From NCBI GenBank assembly GCA_021234155.1, contig JAJEKV010000093.1:1845712-1909711 (forward strand): a DNA stretch of 64,000 nucleotides, read 5' to 3'. The stretch is from Isoetes taiwanensis. Its lineage: Eukaryota; Streptophyta; Lycopodiopsida; Isoetales; Isoetaceae. Position 1 is the first letter of the stretch, and each line of letters starts with the position of its first letter. The notes beneath the pieces are model-generated. The model did no database searches. It saw only the letters and a list, made by a program, of their open reading frames with translations, and was not told where the DNA came from. A program made the translations under genes and the position numbers. Positions 24,753-36,815 of this stretch are shown here, one piece after another.

Positions 24753-25178
24753 TTGGTTTTTGAAAATTCTGCCCTTCTAGCTCTTCATTCAATTGAGATT
24801 TCTGCTAGCCCTGTAGGGGCTAGCAATCTGAGCCTACTGCCATATGAATCCTCTCCAAATTATTTACAAATGGACACCAAAATCTTTGTAATTCTACAGG
24901 ATAAAGGCAGACTAACTTGTGGATATTTGTGTGGATCTGCAACTCGACTCTGGCATTCTCTGATAACAAACCAATTCTTCCCAGAGGAAAATTTTCATCC
25001 GGAATACACATTTGTTCCAAGCTGTGAAGAATTTGAGATCGAAATCATTCATTCTTGGCTGGAAGAATTCATTGGTAGTAAAAATATTGAAGCAACTGCT
25101 ATACTAAGAGTAAATTGTGACTGGACAGATTCAAAGTTGACAGTCAAATTGTATTCTGAGACAGATCAAAGGCAATGA
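24753..25178 (+). CDS. LINE A upstream open reading frame, unknown function
   Basis: A 141-codon frame ahead of ORF1, ending 154 bp before the ORF1 start. The predicted protein has no motif I recognise; it contains FIVILQDKGRLTCGYLCGSA and an acidic helical stretch around EEFEIEIIHSWLEEFI. It could be a genuine first ORF, an exon of captured sequence or a chance frame in the 5' UTR. The truncated LINE A copy lacks this region, so conservation cannot be tested inside the window. Confidence 0.4.
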   Translation: MVFENSALLALHSIEISASPVGASNLSLLPYESSPNYLQMDTKIFVILQDKGRLTCGYLCGSATRLWHSLITNQFFPEENFHPEYTFVPSCEEFEIEIIHSWLEEFIGSKNIEATAILRVNCDWTDSKLTVKLYSETDQRQ

Positions 25179-25332
25179 AGAGTGCTTTCTTGAATCCTTA
25201 GTGATTGAGTTGATTTCCTTTCAATTTGCCTCTCCCATGCTGTTTCTTTTCCCCTCTTTCCTTTCAAAATTTTCGCTCCCTCCTTCTGCCTCCTTCTCAC
25301 GTGTCTCTGTTTTCTTCCCCTGATCTTTTTTA

Positions 25333-27378
25333 ATGGATAATTTAGCCAATTTTAGCCCTAAATTTCTAGTCTTTCTTCACGATTTTGCTCAGCTTGAAGA
25401 CTCTGAGCGCTCCCCCTTGCTTCACCAGTTAAGTCTTTACCAAGAAAATCCAAAAAAATGTTTGCTCTTTGGTGATTTTGCTAATCTTCTATCTTCTGAT
25501 CAGATCATGCACCCCAGAACTCATAAGGTGCCAATCTGGGATAATCTTTCTAAAGATCCGGATCTTTATGGTTGTCTTCCAATTTTGCATCCAAACACTC
25601 AAATTCCATTGCCTTATGAGGTGCCAAAACCAGTTAGAAATGTCTACTCAGATAAAGCTCTGGATCAAGCCTTAATGGAGACCCGATCCCGATCTGCTGA
25701 AGGAAACAAGCAACCACTCTATCATGGTATTTCTTTAAATCTTCCCTCTGTGCATGAAAAGATGTCGATTCTTAAAGATACTGCTATTCTAGTTAAGGTC
25801 AACAAGACTGGCATTAACTTAGGGAAGTTATGGACTTTTTGCCAAAATCTCCAGAAAGGTGTTCTCATCAAAGCTATTTACTGGCTAAATTATCCATTTA
25901 TCATGATTGAGTATGAAAATAAAAGATCAGCAAATTTCTTTCTGAATCATGGTCCTCTGGTATTTGAAAATTATCAAATCTCCTTTCTTAAATGGAATCC
26001 CAGACTTGACACCAATTCCTTTGACTCTTTTTGCATTGCTTCTACTACTCTACATGGCTTGAATCCTATATACTGGAATGAAGAATGTTTCAGAACTTTA
26101 TTTAGCTCCATTGGCACCTACATTTCCCTTTGAATATTATTAGAGAGACCACCCCGTGCCTTCATCCAACTTGACCTTTCCAAGGACATTCCAATCCAAA
26201 TTCCATTCCTTGATGCTTTTGGACAGAAGTCAACTCTATCACTAAGGTGGTCAGGTTTGCCTCCTCAATGTCAAACATGTAAGAACAGGCATTTTTGGTA
26301 TGACAATTGCAGATCATGCTCCAAGAATCAGATAGACATGACAACAAATACAATTCCCTTGAAGGATATCACTCAAACTGAGAAAGTTATATCCCCACAG
26401 GATACAATGGCAACCACAAATGCTATGCTTCCAAACAGAAATGCAACCTCTGTGATGGCATCATTAGGTAATGCATCAAATGCTAATAATCATAATGATT
26501 TCAGATGGAAAAGAGTCAATGGATCTCAAAGGAGAATCATTAAGAATAGGTTGGAAAAGGAGAAGTTAAAGCAAACTCATGATCATCATAGTTCTGCAAC
26601 AATTTCAAGTAAAAGTGCTTTGACAGGAATATTTAAAAAGCCGGCAGAAATAAAGGTCATACAGAAATATGGTGAATATATTGGAAAAGGGAAAGCCCCT
26701 ATGGTACAGTCAGCAACATCAACAGATGATAGAATTATTCAAGATGCAAAAATATTGAATAATTCCAAACTATCTTCTAAACTGGATCTTCAAAAAAGCA
26801 GTAAGGGAGATCTATTAATTAGGGAAAGCCATGCAAATAAATCTCAGCTCCTGGTTTCTACAACAATTCAGGAGAAACAAGTAGAGAAACAAGTAGAGAT
26901 TTCTAAATCTCTGCAAAAGAAAACATTAGCAGTGGATAAATGCAAGAATTCTTCATCAACTCTTCCTCAACACGACCTGGACAAAGTGGATAAAACAACC
27001 CCATTGCTGACTTCAAATGAACTTGGACAAGAGAACATTGTTCTCTGCTCCAACCAGTTTCAGGTACTTGCAGATTTAAATACTAACCTTGATGATCAAT
27101 TGTTGTCTGCTGGAAATCATGACATCCTTGCTTCAATTCATGCTACTCCCTCAATCACTTCTAGTGATGTTCCCTTACCCCCCCAATCTTCATGTTTATT
27201 TCCTCCATCTCATTCCCAACCTCTGATTGATATTGAAATATCCCCTCCCCTTGTGAACCAAAAAAGACAATCCATCTCAGTAGATATTGAGCAACAAATG
27301 GCCATTCTTCAGGAAGGGTTAGTCTGCATGAATTCAAATCATTTTGGCTTTTCGGGCCCGGGATGTTGGAAAGGTTGA
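25333..27378 (+). pseudogene. LINE A ORF1 (DUF4283-like and zinc knuckle), frameshifted
   Basis: The first frame (25333-26133, 266 codons) ends in a DUF4283-like domain: KLWTFCQNLQKGVLIKAIYW, then YPFIMIEYENKRSANFF. A frameshift near 26130 moves coding to the next frame, where PRAFIQLDLSKDIPIQIPFL continues the expected sequence and PPQCQTCKNRHFWYDNC supplies a Cys/His zinc knuckle with variant spacing (C-x2-C-x3-H-x5-C). A long lysine- and serine-rich low-complexity region follows to 27378. Further coding may continue in another frame to 27700, ending in an acidic tail. In plant L1-like elements this protein binds element RNA. Confidence 0.8.
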
Positions 27379-27882
27379 CTGCTTCTCGGTTTGTTCCTCG
27401 AGAGAATACAATGGTTTTAGACACTCCGGTCGAGATCAGCTCAAGTTGTTTATGAAACTCCTCCAAGTCTTAGTCGAGAGATGCATCAACTCTTACACTT
27501 CTCTTATGGATGCTCAAGTGCCCAGGCAAGTACCTTTTCATAATTCAGCTAAGAAATGCTTGTTTGATAGCTCAGTAAATAGGATGTTTGAGTTTATTCC
27601 AGGGGGTGTTTCTGATAGTGAGAGTGAGAAAGATCTAGATTCTAATAAAGAAAATCTAGGGGAAAATATATGGGGAGATGATGAGCACTTGAGAGATTAG
27701 ATTACGTAAAGGCTAAGCCTCATCCCAAATCTTTGCTAAAATTGGTGGATGCCAACACCCCTGCCAATAATACTTGAAGTAAAAAATCTAAACAGAGTAA
27801 TAAAAAATCTGGCAGAAATTTGAGGAGATCTAAATAAGTTCCCTCTATTATTTCCCTCTATTTTTTCCTATCTCATCTTTAA

Positions 27883-30800
27883 ATGAAGATTGTTAGTTGG
27901 AATCTAAGAGGTATTAAAGGCCCCTTGAAGAGAAGGAGAGCAATTTCTCAAATTAGGCATTATCATGCTCCAGGAACTCAAACTCCCTAAATTTGAAGCT
28001 TCTAATTTGGGAGACTGGATTTACCCAGGCTCCTCATCAATCTGGATTGAAGCTAATGGAGGAATGGCCATTATTTGGAAAAATCTCCAGCATGTCTCCT
28101 TCTGCAATAGTCTTTCCAAAATGTGGCAGTCTGTCACTTTTTCTGTGAACAATATTTCCTTTGGAGTCATAAATGTGTATGCCTCCACCTGTCCAAAGGA
28201 GAGAGAAAGCCTTTGGCCCAATATCAATTCCTGGATCACTCGAAATTCCTCTGTTGACTGGATTCTAGCAGGTGACTTTAATAATACCCCTACTTGGGAC
28301 ATGAAATTGGGAAATAAAATTAATATGTCTGTGACAGAGAGGGTGACTTGGAATAATCTTATTTCTGACTCATCCCTCATTCATATTCCTTCTTCTACCT
28401 CAGTTTACACTGGTCTAATAAACAAAAAATCTTTGTGAGTGTTTACGTGCCTTAGATAGATTTTATGTCTCGAATCCAAACTCTGATTTTTGGGATAATT
28501 GCTATGTCACAAGTGATGAAGGTACTTCCATCTCGGATCATCAGCCTCAATTTCTTTCTACCAAGCATCTGCTTAATCCCCCAAGGGAGAGAAATATTCC
28601 TTTCAAATTTAATTGTTCTCTCCTTCAAAGCAACACTTTTCTTGAGGAGTTCTCGATTTCTCTGGGTCCCTTGATCCCATGCTACCTAATACATCCATGA
28701 AAAATTTCTATTCCAAAATAAAAAGGCTAAAAGAGTGGATAAAGGCTTGGGCAAAAAAAAAAAAAATAAGGCCAAGATTCAAGAAAAAGAAAGTCTTCTT
28801 CATAAGATGAAAGATGTGAGGTCCCTGCTGCAAATTGACCCTTATAATTCTAGTCTCCACATAGCAGAGGAATTAATTGAGAGGCACCTTAAATCCATTG
28901 AGGAAAAGGAAGCGGGGTTTTACGCAATAAAATGCAAAATCAAATACAATAGTGAGATTGACTATGGGAGCTCTAAGTTTTTTCTTTCGAGAAGCTAAGT
29001 CCAGACTTCTCAAGAACTCTATAAGTCATGTAATAAATGACTCTGGCACTACTCTCAGCTCGAATCATGAGATCAAGAAATATTTTTATGTTTTCAAGGA
29101 CAATGATCTTACTGCTACTGATATAATAAACAGAGACAAATTTCTTGCTAGGCTGGACTCTATTCTTCCAAATCCTATTGATGCTATGGATATCTCCTTA
29201 ACTGCTATTCCTGGGGAGGAGGAAATTTTTAAAACTCTATTGAGCTTCTCCAAGAACAAATCTCACGGTCACGATGGTTTTCCCAATTTTATTCTCAATT
29301 TTGGGACATTATGGCCGATATTATAGGCTTTGTGCATGGGTTTTGGAACTCTAATCATTTACACTCTTCCATTTCTGCTGGTTTCATTACTTTGGTGCCA
29401 AAGGTGGACAATCCTACTTCCTTCAATGAATGGAGGCCAATCTCTCTCACCAATTCTGCTTATAAACTCTGTGCCAAAATTATTGCTAGAAGAATTCAGG
29501 CTTTTCTCCAGAAAAATATAAGTGTCAATCAATCTGCCTTTTTGCCAAATAGATTTATCCTAGATAATTATATTAGTGCTATGGAAGGATTACATTGGAA
29601 TAGGATCTCCCATCAATCTTGCATTCTTCTTAAGTTGGATTTTAAGAGAGCTTTTGATACTGTAAATTGGGATTTCATTGACATTGCTCTCAAAAAAATG
29701 GGTTTTCATGCCAAGCTCATATCTCTCATTCATGGTTTAAATTCTATATCCAACTCTGCTGTCTTGATAAATGGATCTCCTTCAAAATTCTTTCCCTTGG
29801 CAAGAGGTGTCAGACAAGGTTGCCCATTGGCCCCTTATCTTTTTCTCATTGTTGCTGAAATGCTCACGAGATGTGTTCTCCATTTGCAAAATTCTCGGAA
29901 CATTAAGCTGGGTTTATCTCTTCCTAATAATCTGGATATGCTTACAATTTCACAGTATGCTGATGACACTTTTGCCTTCTTGGATTCCAATCCCAGCAAC
30001 ATTAATACCTTCCTAGATCTTCTTAAAAAGTTCTCTGCAGCATCAGGTGTCCATCTCAATATTGACAAAAGTAAGATCATAGGTGATGTCTCTCAGGCTT
30101 ATATTTGTGATATTCAAGTTTTGAATCCTAATCAAGCTTCCAAATTGTTAGGTATGCCTCTCTCTCTAAGTCCAAACTTAAAGGGTCTTTGGGATCCTAT
30201 CCTGCAAAGAATCAAAAGAAAACTGAATAACTATAGGAATTGCCTATCTTTTGCAGGTAGGACAATCATTGCAAACTTAGTTTTAGCTTCCTCTCATGTG
30301 TACTTTTCCTCTGCTCTTATTGCTCCTAAATCAATTTACTCTGAGTTGGAGAAGGTTATTAGAAATTTCATCTGGAATGGATCACATATGGTTAATTGAA
30401 ATTCTGTCTCCAGGCCTAAAAATTTGGGGGGACTTGGCTGTAAAAATCTTCACCTTCAGGCTTTCTCTTTGGCAGGAAAATATATCTGGAGAACTATCAT
30501 GGGAAATAACTGCTGCATCCCAGTTCATTGAGTACTGGCTTAATTGCTCCTACCCTACTGGACATTCCTCCATTAAGCATTCCCTTCCTCAATCTGCTTT
30601 TGTGGACATTCACCCTGCTCCCAATACTTCTCCTCTGATGAGAAATCTAATAATGGCCTGGAACAAAATTCATCCCGTGCTTCAGAGAGACAATATTCTT
30701 CAAGCCACTATGAACACTGATCTTTTTTAGTCACCAATCTTCTTTGATCAGTTCTCAAATTCAATGGCCATTAAACATCCTAAGATTTACAGAAAATGGT

Positions 30801-31541
30801 CTAACAAAGGGATCAACTTTGCTATAAAAAGATCTTTCTGAGGAGGAAATAACACTTTCATAACTTGGGAATTTTGCTCTAAAGATTTGCTCTAAGGGGT
30901 ACCTCTAGTGATAAGAAGCTTTTTACGCATTTTAAGAATATCTTGGCTTCCTTCAATAATTTTGGTGACTTGATGAAATCTCTTGGTTGCTCCATAAATG
31001 GAAAACATGCTTCACGAGGGTCAAAGAAATTTATACCTTGATTAATGTGTGATGCTCCACTAAAGGCTCTGAGAAATGGTCATTAGATCAAGCTCAAGTT
31101 CGATCTCTTTTTTGAAAATGTTTGGAAGTCATATTGTACTCCTAAGATTTGCTTTTTGTTTGGTTGATTGCTCATAAAAGTCTAACAAACTTGGTTTCCC
31201 TATCTAGAAGATGCAATGTAACTTCAATATGTAGCTCACGGATGTCTTCGAGGAAGAGGATCTACATCCTTGGTCCCAAAGCGAGACCCTTACGGGCTTG
31301 GTTCCTAAATAAGCTTGGCTCATTTAAAAAGCGAAATTTTGGTAATATTATTCAATTCACGCAACAAGGTGACATTTTGCAAACACTCTTGTGCTGCTTG
31401 CCTTATGGAATATTTGGAAATCGAAATAGGGTCCTCTATGCATCTAAACCTCTCTCTATTTTACGGATCAAAATGCATTTTCAATTAGATATTGAAGCCA
31501 TTGCAGCGTGCCACAAAAGAAAATTTGGAGAGCGGATATAA
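27883..31541 (+). pseudogene. LINE A ORF2 (endonuclease, reverse transcriptase, zf-RVT), broken
   Basis: It opens with MKIVSWNLRGIKGP, the classic start of an EEP endonuclease; a frameshift near 27960 leads to MLQELKLP, the second catalytic motif. AGDFNNTP follows near 28270. After several frame changes the reverse transcriptase runs from 28952 to 30399 with FITLVPKVDNP, EWRPISLTN, KLDFKRAFDTVNWDFI, GVRQGCPLAPYLF, the catalytic QYADDT (about 29953-29970) and KLLGMPL. The 362-codon frame 29311-30399 is intact. A degenerate zf-RVT region extends to 31541. The enzyme would nick DNA and copy element RNA in place, but this copy cannot encode it as one protein. Confidence 0.9.
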
Positions 31542-31587
31542 TACTTCTTTGGAATTGTATTGGGCTATCTGAGGGGGCCATTTTGAT

Positions 31588-32121
31588 TTGTTTGTGTCTT
31601 CTCTCAATGTTATTGATTCTAATGCTCCATATTCTGACTGTGACGAATACTTAATGTTTCTTAAGGGAGAAGGTGCCACAAAGCTGGACACAGATGTTGA
31701 CAGTTATGAATTAGCCATGTATCAGAGTCAACAAGTTGGGAAAAAGTTAACATTGAAGCAATTGTGTGAGATGACAGATGATTTTTTAAAAGAGGTTGAA
31801 AGTTCTAGAACAAGAGAAGCAGTATGGGAAAAAATATATACTCGAGAGTTCATGCAGATGCACATCTTGTTTGAGTTCTTGTTTAATACTCACTTCAGCA
31901 TGACAGAAACTCAGTTGAGTAGGTTCAGGGAAATGTACTACAGCCATAAACTGTTGACAGACTTATATGGTACCCTACTTCTTCTGATGGGGAAGGAAAG
32001 TTTGACAAAGCTACTGGTGCAAAATGATAAAGGGCAAGGCAGTTACATTCTGGGTTCTACAGCAGAGTTTTACCAGCACTACAATGAATGGTTTAACAAC
32101 AACCTTGGCAACCACATCTAA
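31588..32121 (+). CDS. LINE A extra ORF (ORF3), intact
   Basis: A 177-codon open frame located between the end of ORF2 and the poly(A) tail. The product is acidic and probably mostly helical, with KLTLKQLCEMTDDFLKEVES, a central REFMQMHILFEFLFNTHFSM and DLYGTLLLLMGKE. It has no Cys/His motif, no RNase H signature (D-E-D-D) and no polymerase motif. The same protein is recognisable in the other LINE A copy at 11161-11639. Its frame is open although ORF1 and ORF2 of the same copy have multiple frameshifts. The TTG-like start is uncertain, and it could also be the C-terminal end of ORF2 after a frameshift. Confidence 0.6.
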   Translation: MFVSSLNVIDSNAPYSDCDEYLMFLKGEGATKLDTDVDSYELAMYQSQQVGKKLTLKQLCEMTDDFLKEVESSRTREAVWEKIYTREFMQMHILFEFLFNTHFSMTETQLSRFREMYYSHKLLTDLYGTLLLLMGKESLTKLLVQNDKGQGSYILGSTAEFYQHYNEWFNNNLGNHI

Positions 32122-32511
32122 ACCTCTGATCCCTCATTACAGCCTTCCATTTCATCTTACATATCCTATCATTCCTATCATCCATGCTCATCTCTATGAT
32201 TTCCAGAAAACAGCTCTTGTGAAATCATGGTTGGTTTTTTGTTTGCTTTTACAGGAAATTAAGAGCAGGAACTTGAAGACTTTTTATTGCATACGTCTCT
32301 CCAAGGAGTAGAACTACACTTAAGTTCTCTAAGACTACTATTGGATTTTATTACTCTTTTTATCTACTGCTACCTCTATTTGAATATTATTTTTACTACT
32401 TCTACTTGATGCTCATAAAGAGTATCAATTTTCTCCTATTGTCATACCTGATAGGTGGACAAAAGGATTGTATGGCTTTATCTAATTAATGGAAAAATCT
32501 ACCCTTACTCT

Positions 32512-32545
<34 letters not shown>

Positions 32546-32548
<3 letters not shown>

Positions 32549-34730
32549 CATATTTAAAGTGTAAAGTGTTAGCATGTAAAGTGTTGGTTTATTAAAATAC
32601 TATTTCTTTACGCTAAGTTGTAAGTTCAATATTTGTGTTTCTATTTATTTTTTTACGCAAGGATCACACCAAGCGAATCCTCTTTAAACAAGGATGGCTT
32701 TGACCTTCAATGTTCATAAATTTTATGAATGTTTGCATATAAGAATGTCACATATCATATTTTCTTAAAAAATGGTCATCAAATGGATAACTAGTCAAAG
32801 AGTTCTTCTACTACTTAAAGAGTTTCAAGGCTCATTTTTGCTATAATTTAAACAGCAATAAATTTTTAAAGGAATCTGTTGTGAAAAGTAGTCAAAGACT
32901 TCTTGTATAAAAGGTATCTAAACACAAACACCATAACACAGTACAGTAAAAAAACACATGTACAGTAAAAAAACAAGTTAGGTATTCAAATGGAATTAGA
33001 AGCAAAAACTTTTTACATTCAAAATTTTTTATGGCCGTATGGCTTTACATCAGAACATCGTTTTGTAAATTTAAATGCCCGGTATTCACAACAAAAAGCT
33101 TGGGAGGCTTAGGTCATATGGTAAGAAAATTTGGAGGCAAATTTGGAAGCTAAAATTTGGAGGCTAACCTGGAGGCTAAGAACAAGGAAAAAAAAAAAGA
33201 GGTGCTCTGCCCTAACAAATTTCATTCATCTGCTTCACCATCTGCAAAACAAAAAAATAAGAAATAACCGTTAGTTGAATGCTTAAGAAAAGAAAGAAAA
33301 CATGCATGTACCATTTAGCAGCGCCATGAGCTCCTAAGTAGTCGTGGATTAAGTCTTCAACTTCTTCATCTTCTTCATCATCTTGACTTCTTCTCCTTGG
33401 GGTGACCACTCATTCTCGAGAAGAATCTCCTATCCGACCTTCAAGAACACACGTGATGAACTCTGCTCGAAATTTCCTCACGATTCCTCATTCTCGATTC
33501 CTCGTCAAAGGAATCGGAGGAATCGAGGAATCGAGGCATTCAAAGCAAGAACCGTAGGCGGCGGAGGGAGCTACGGAGGGAACACCTCTTCCGGCCGTAA
33601 TAGGCACCTCTTGGAGGACACCTCCGGCTCTTAGTAGCTGATCTCTTCATGGCGATGGACTAGCGAAATTGGACGAAGGATCTAGCGAAGATTGGGCGGA
33701 GATTGGGGGAGAATGAAGCCAATCTAGGCTGGAATAGATATATTTTGGATTAGGCGTGAAAATCATAGGAATGATTGAATTCAGTCCTATCAACCATCAT
33801 TACATGCCATTATGTGCATGTCTCGAAATTTGAGCCATATCTAATATCTTCCTTTTTTAACCTTATTCCTAAATATCCAATATCTTCCTTTTTTAACCTT
33901 ATTCCTAAATATCCAATATCTTCCTTTTTTAACCTTATTCCTAAACCTATATGATTTGAGTTTAACACGAAAATGAAACAGATATAATTGAATTTAACAT
34001 ACTATTTAATACCAAGATGCTCGTCACGCTATGTCGATAATTGGGATTTAAAAAAAAAAACACTCCAAACCCTCCTCGAGAAAACCACGTAAGTGCCGAC
34101 CTCACTTGTGTTTAAGTTTAATTTGACAACAAGCAACTTCCATACTGCGTGGATCGCACGGCGTGAAATGAAGGTGTACAATTTTTATGCCCCAACACAA
34201 TTCGCCGTGTGAGCGAGCGTCCAGGTACTAACCTCGTTTTTGAAATTTGCAGCGTGCATATGGAAATCGAAAAGTCCATTCTCCTACAATCCATGGTTTT
34301 ATACATTAAGCAAATTCAAATTCCCGAATTGTAGGGGGGGAAGCTTTGTATTATGAAGTGAAGATCGGTTAAAGGCGCACATGGCCCCTCGAAATGAAAG
34401 TCCGATCGATACAAAGCTTGACCTACACATTCAAATTTTGAAATGTAGAAGGCGGTGACGCGCACGCTTGGTATCTGACAAACCAAGAGACACCGTCATG
34501 AGTTGCCGGTATGCTATAATGCAAGTGGCATTTTAGAAGCACCACGTGTTGCATCAGTCTGTCTGACAACCAACAGAATTAAATACATATGGCGCCATGA
34601 ATGTGCAATCCCCCTTATTCCAGAAGAATATTCCAAGCAAATCTGTAATTATGAGAGTTTGGTATCCTAGGTGGCATGGGAAAAAAGGAGCGGAAATATG
34701 ACGTGGAATGGCTGATAGGAGGTTGTTTTG
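32546..34730. other. Region without a gene, right part of the 22-bp-TIR element
   Basis: AT-rich flank of the LINE with one half hairpin unit, a 36-bp triplet repeat (33843-33951) and a diverged hairpin near 34151. A GC-richer patch at 33380-33640 has short frames rich in GAATCGAGGAATCG-type repeats. No gene is supported. Confidence 0.5.
33843..33951. repeat. 36-bp tandem repeat, three copies
   Basis: Three nearly identical units of AATATCTTCCTTTTTTAACC followed by TTATTCCTAAATATCC. Confidence 0.95.
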
Positions 34731-34752
34731 AGACCCCAAATCCGCCCTAATG

Positions 34753-35520
34753 GCACACACAAAATTTGTATTTGGGATGCTTTCTTTCTTGAGAAATCAA
34801 TTGTTTTGTGCAAATTTGCGTAAAAAGAATAAAAACAAGCACAATACTGGTAGAACCAACACCTTCGCTTTCAATTTGAAAATAAAGGTTTAAGAGAAGA
34901 TTGATATAACACAGTTCTTCTGCTCTTATCCCAATGAAGTAAAAATTGGCAAACTACCTGACATGACCCGTAATATTTTTTCATTGACTATCCACGGATT
35001 GCAAAGGCTATTATCTTTCCAATTGTTTCTTTTGAGAGAGCAAAAAAATCTGAAAAATATTGCACATCAGATATCTGAGAGCAAATCGTGAGATTGTTTT
35101 TGTGGCACCATGATACGCTCATGTCTAGAATGTCAAGACCTCAAGTCACCCATTGTGCAGGTATATCCTTATCCCTAATACATGCTTATTCCTATAAAGC
35201 AAACTTATGTCCACTTTATAGGCAGCTTATACAGTGATTGAAAAATATTTGAACAGATTACCATAGATATACACCTTCTGCACTAGAAGATTTGTTCAAA
35301 GAAGCTAGGTATGCTAAATGTTGTTGAGAAAAGATGATCTTTCTTAAATATGATGCTTGGTGCTCATGCTTAGCATCATTTACAATGGAAAACATGTGAT
35401 TTTCTTTGAAATGTTTGTTTAAATGTTTGCCAAATTGCAATAATTCAGAGACAATAGAAATGCAAATTTCTTTCGTAAAGTGTTCTGAACAGGTACATAT
35501 TTCCAGACAGATAATACCTT
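34753..35520. other. Region without a gene
   Basis: AT-rich intergenic sequence with no supported frame, RNA gene or repeat. Confidence 0.5.
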
Positions 35521-35639
35521 CTTTGCTCCAAACATAGAGTAACCGTAGTTTGTTGCTCCAATCTCTTTTAGTATTATTTTTCTTGCTCCAAATATAGAGT
35601 AACTTAGTTCATTGCTCCAATCTTTTTTAGTATTCACAC
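35521..35639. repeat. About 60-bp tandem duplication
   Basis: Two units (35521-35580 and 35581-35639) share TTGCTCCAAAYATAGAGTAAC and TTGCTCCAATCT, then TTTTAGTATT. Confidence 0.85.
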
Positions 35640-35640
35640 A

Positions 35641-36076
35641 TAACAACCAACACATAACTACCATTAACATCCATTGCATCCAACGCATTAAATTAAAAAC
35701 CCCCTGAAACCCCCTTTGGTTTGGGTGCATATTCACACGACGGGGGATTACTCCCGCACATAGGAGTTTGTCGGATGGGCATATTTGCCCTTTATTTCTC
35801 GATCCGGACCGTACATAGCGATCCTCGTTTGTGGGGTATGCTTGTACAAGTTTTTTGTATCTTTGTATATTGCGGTTTGCAAAATACTATAAGGTTTGAG
35901 GAATGTACTTAATTGTGTTAATTTTGTACATGTATTGTAAGTTTTTAGAGCTCTCATTTGCCCTCACGTAACCCAGGTGTGAATATGTACCCAAACCAAA
36001 GGGGGTTTCAGGGGATTTTTAATTTAAATGCGTTGGATGCAATAGATGTTAATGGTAGTTATGTGTTAGTTGTTAT
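35641..36076. mobile_element. Foldback MITE with about 100-bp inverted arms
   Basis: The left arm (35641-35738) and right arm (35977-36076) are reverse complements over about 100 bp with few mismatches, both containing ACCCCCTTTGGTTTGGGT in one orientation. The 238-bp centre is unrelated. No open frame of note. Long arms and small size fit a non-autonomous foldback element. I could not fix a target duplication. Confidence 0.88.
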
Positions 36077-36679
36077 TCTAAAAAAAAAAAATGAGCCCTT
36101 CGGGTTTTAATAAACCCCATAAATGCATGTAACAATTTTAGAAACACTTCTGTATGTAATATTGTGCATGTAATATCTGTGCATGAAGATTCCTGAGTGC
36201 ATCAATCGATTATAGCCCTAATAATTTAAAGATTAACACAATTATTTAATCTTCTTTCATCACCTACGTCATGGAGCAGTCACAACATGTATAATGATAC
36301 AATGTATATTGCATATGAATCATAATACAAAATGGTAGAAGAGCTTTACATTCTAAGACCTAATGTTAAGTGCGTCCCAGGATTTGAAACTAGGCATGTC
36401 CACTAGGCATACATGCATGTGGGACAAGGTCGGTGAAGAAGGATGACCGTAATGACATCTACTTAATTTTCGAGCTTCAATCTGTGGATCAGGAAATACA
36501 TTGCAAATAAATCATAGTTTTGTACTGGTTTGATAATTCTGAACAAAATTTAGGTAGCCTTCAGATACAACACAGAATTCCATCCATTGACACAAAGAAC
36601 ATGACCATTTTATACAGAGGCTACGTCTTTTTAAAAAGGCCAGACCGCATTTTCTGGATGGAAACTCTCTGGCAGAACT
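36077..36679. other. Region without a gene
   Basis: AT-rich intergenic sequence; nothing supported. Confidence 0.5.
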
Positions 36680-36815
36680 CTGGAATAGATGATATGCTGC
36701 TTGAAGGTTGTCATGTTTACTATAAGCTAATATCATAGCATTAATGAACACATGTCCTTTTGAGGCATTTGCTGAAAAAGTTTATGTGCCTCATCCATGT
36801 GTCTAGATTCAGCCA
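36680..36815 (-). pseudogene. Pentatricopeptide repeat (PPR) fragment
   Basis: On the minus strand, ESRHMDEAHKLFQQMPQKDM is followed, after a one-base frame change, by FINAMILAYSKHDNLQAAYH and LFQ. Together these make about one and a half PPR motifs of the plant organelle RNA-binding type. Similarity fades on both sides, and the surrounding frames have stops. No targeting peptide or further repeats were found nearby. This is a small remnant of a PPR gene. Confidence 0.6.

Larger units (their letters stand above)
24650..32545 (+). mobile_element. LINE family A, nearly full-length copy
   Basis: L1-type plant LINE with, in order, an upstream open frame (24753-25178), ORF1 with DUF4283-like and zinc-knuckle regions (25333-27378), ORF2 with endonuclease, reverse transcriptase and zf-RVT region (27883-31541), a further ORF3 (31588-32121) and a poly(A) tract (about 32514-32545). 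ORF1 and ORF2 are broken by frameshifts, so the copy is inactive, but long frames remain. It lies inside the hairpin array. I could not find an exact target duplication, so the 5' boundary is approximate. Confidence 0.88.
22458..34752. mobile_element. Possible DNA transposon bounded by perfect 22-bp inverted repeats
   Basis: CATTAGGGCGGATTTGGGGT plus CT at 22458-22479 appears in exact inverse orientation at 34731-34752. Just inside both ends the sequence ATTCCACGTCAT is also shared in inverse orientation. TTTAATTTGACAACAA-type motifs occur near both ends (24320-24530 and 34110). If TA is the target duplication, the element starts with GGGCGG and would be Tc1/mariner-like. Without the nested LINE it would be about 4.4 kb. 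No transposase is seen. Two independent small elements in opposite orientation remain possible. Confidence 0.5.
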
